Part shown: positions 63,216 to 64,000 of the stretch, piece by piece | How positions within the stretch are numbered: position 1 is the stretch's first letter | Layout: each line of letters starts with the position of its first letter | Assembly: GCF_947179115.1 (NCBI RefSeq) | Contig: NZ_CAMXCI010000005.1 | Location: 62,001-126,000 of the forward strand | Direction of reading: 5' to 3' | Source of the DNA: Commensalibacter papalotli | GTDB taxonomy: Bacteria > Pseudomonadota > Alphaproteobacteria > Acetobacterales > Acetobacteraceae | DNA: 64,000 nt | The notes under the pieces: generated by a model | Seen by the model: only the letters and a program-made list of their open reading frames with translations | Told to the model about the DNA's origin: nothing | Databases searched by the model: none | Made by a program: the position numbers and the translations under genes

Positions 63216-64000
63216 ATGGATGAACAACCCGAAAATCCTAAAAATCAAACCAATCCTTTAGGAAATGAATCGGCCAAATTCATTAAATCTATTCCTACCT
63301 ATGGGCGTTTTCCCCTGCTGGATCATATTCAATATCCAGTTGATTTGAACAACTTATCTATCGAACAACTTGAACAAGTTGCTCGAGAACTGCGCGCAGA
63401 AACAATCGATGTTGTTTCAACAACTGGCGGGCATTTAGGCGCGTCTTTAGGTGTTGTTGAACTCACCGTTGCTTTACATGCAGTCTTTGATACACCCAGA
63501 GATTCCTTAATTTGGGACGTGGGACATCAAGCATACCCTCATAAAATCCTGACTGGACGCAGAGAATTAATTCGTACTCTGCGCCAACCTGGTGGATTGT
63601 CTGGTTTTACTAAACGCTCAGAAAGCATTTACGATCCATTTGGTGCAGCACACTCATCAACCTCTATTTCTGCTGCCTTGGGGATTGCTGTTGCTAATCA
63701 TTACAAAGCAAAACATGATCCAAGTTACAAAGAACGTAGCGCAATTGCTGTAATTGGTGATGGCTCTATTACGGCGGGAATGGCTTATGAAGCCATGAAT
63801 AATGCTGCTGTTGCAGGTCCTGGTGCTGAAAATCTTATTGTTATTTTAAATGATAACGAAATGTCGATTTCACAACCTGTCGGATCAATGTCTGTTTATC
63901 TGTCACAGCTTTTATCTTCTCGTCATTTCCTAGGACTTCGTGACCTTGCTGCCCGAGTAGCCAGCAAGCTTCCTGAAAGCATCGAAAAAAGAGCGAAAAG
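63216..64000 (+). CDS. dxs: 1-deoxy-D-xylulose-5-phosphate synthase (runs off right edge)
   Basis: First 261 codons of DXS, the TPP enzyme opening the MEP isoprenoid pathway. LPTYGRFPLLDHIQYP-like start, TTGGHLGASLGVVELTVALHAVFDTP, WDVGHQAYPHKILTGRRE, FGAAHSSTSISAALG and the TPP motif VIGDGSITAGMAYEAMNNA followed by NDNEMSISQPVG. The rest of the gene lies beyond the window. Adjacent hpnH fits hopanoid synthesis from the same pathway. Confidence 0.97.
   Translation, partial: MDEQPENPKNQTNPLGNESAKFIKSIPTYGRFPLLDHIQYPVDLNNLSIEQLEQVARELRAETIDVVSTTGGHLGASLGVVELTVALHAVFDTPRDSLIWDVGHQAYPHKILTGRRELIRTLRQPGGLSGFTKRSESIYDPFGAAHSSTSISAALGIAVANHYKAKHDPSYKERSAIAVIGDGSITAGMAYEAMNNAAVAGPGAENLIVILNDNEMSISQPVGSMSVYLSQLLSSRHFLGLRDLAARVASKLPESIEKRAK

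Noticed and set aside
1..64000. Insertion sequences, prophage, CRISPR array or tRNA-linked island
   Set aside because: No transposase, integrase, phage structural gene, repeat-spacer pattern or tRNA was found by eye. A covariance or profile search would be needed to be sure.

Overview
The window is AT-rich, tightly packed alphaproteobacterial chromosome. Hopanoid synthesis (hpnH beside dxs), an oxygen-dependent cobalamin pathway (cobG, cobN, cobK, cobL), a single-cysteine DksA, OprB-type porin and low GC together suggest an Acetobacteraceae symbiont such as Commensalibacter. The genus is inferred from gene content only. No tRNA, rRNA, CRISPR array, prophage or intact insertion sequence was seen.

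Layout. 1-3.3 kb: the tail of an unknown gene, then ftsY, mtaB and dapF leftward. 3.3-7.3 kb: accessory genes (methyltransferase, zinc-ribbon/DUF4145 protein, LigB-type dioxygenase, small secreted and membrane proteins, D-lyxose isomerase). 7.5-12.6 kb: a DEAD-box helicase with an RG-rich tail, two secreted coiled-coil repeat proteins, and an S10 peptidase.

12.6-44.2 kb is a cobalamin region: cobC (decarboxylase), cbiB, cobQ, cobO and cobP; a cobalamin riboswitch ahead of a Ni/Co transporter; cobN-G-H-I-J; cobW; cobK; cobL-E-M; cbiD; and cobB-cobT-cobS with the alpha-ribazole phosphatase and an unannotated 51-residue membrane protein. This covers corrin ring methylation, contraction, cobalt insertion, amidation, adenosylation and lower-ligand attachment. 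The uroporphyrinogen methyltransferase, the small cobaltochelatase subunits, bluB and cobF are not here; cbiD probably stands in for cobF. Interspersed are a hydroxyacid dehydrogenase, a hydrolase, a porin, a DUF2157 protein, a kinase and three broken genes at 28.3, 30.0 and 38.8 kb.

44.7-64 kb is mostly housekeeping: speD-speE, dksA, panC, a DUF2272 lipoprotein, a rhodanese, a two-component system, a DedA-family protein, ispE, a TPR protein, a diverged uracil-DNA glycosylase, a lytic transglycosylase, a CNNM/CorC protein, aspA, hpnH, and dxs running off the right edge. Isoprenoid genes (ispE, dxs) and hpnH fit hopanoid production.

Most worth a second look: the three disabled genes inside the cobalamin region; a gene that seems to use an AUA or AUC start; the pair of secreted repeat proteins; the single riboswitch, on cobalt uptake, with a repeated P1 sequence; the 22-bp divergent gap between cbiD and cobB; a terminator-like hairpin between speD and speE; and the 51-residue membrane protein upstream of cobC.
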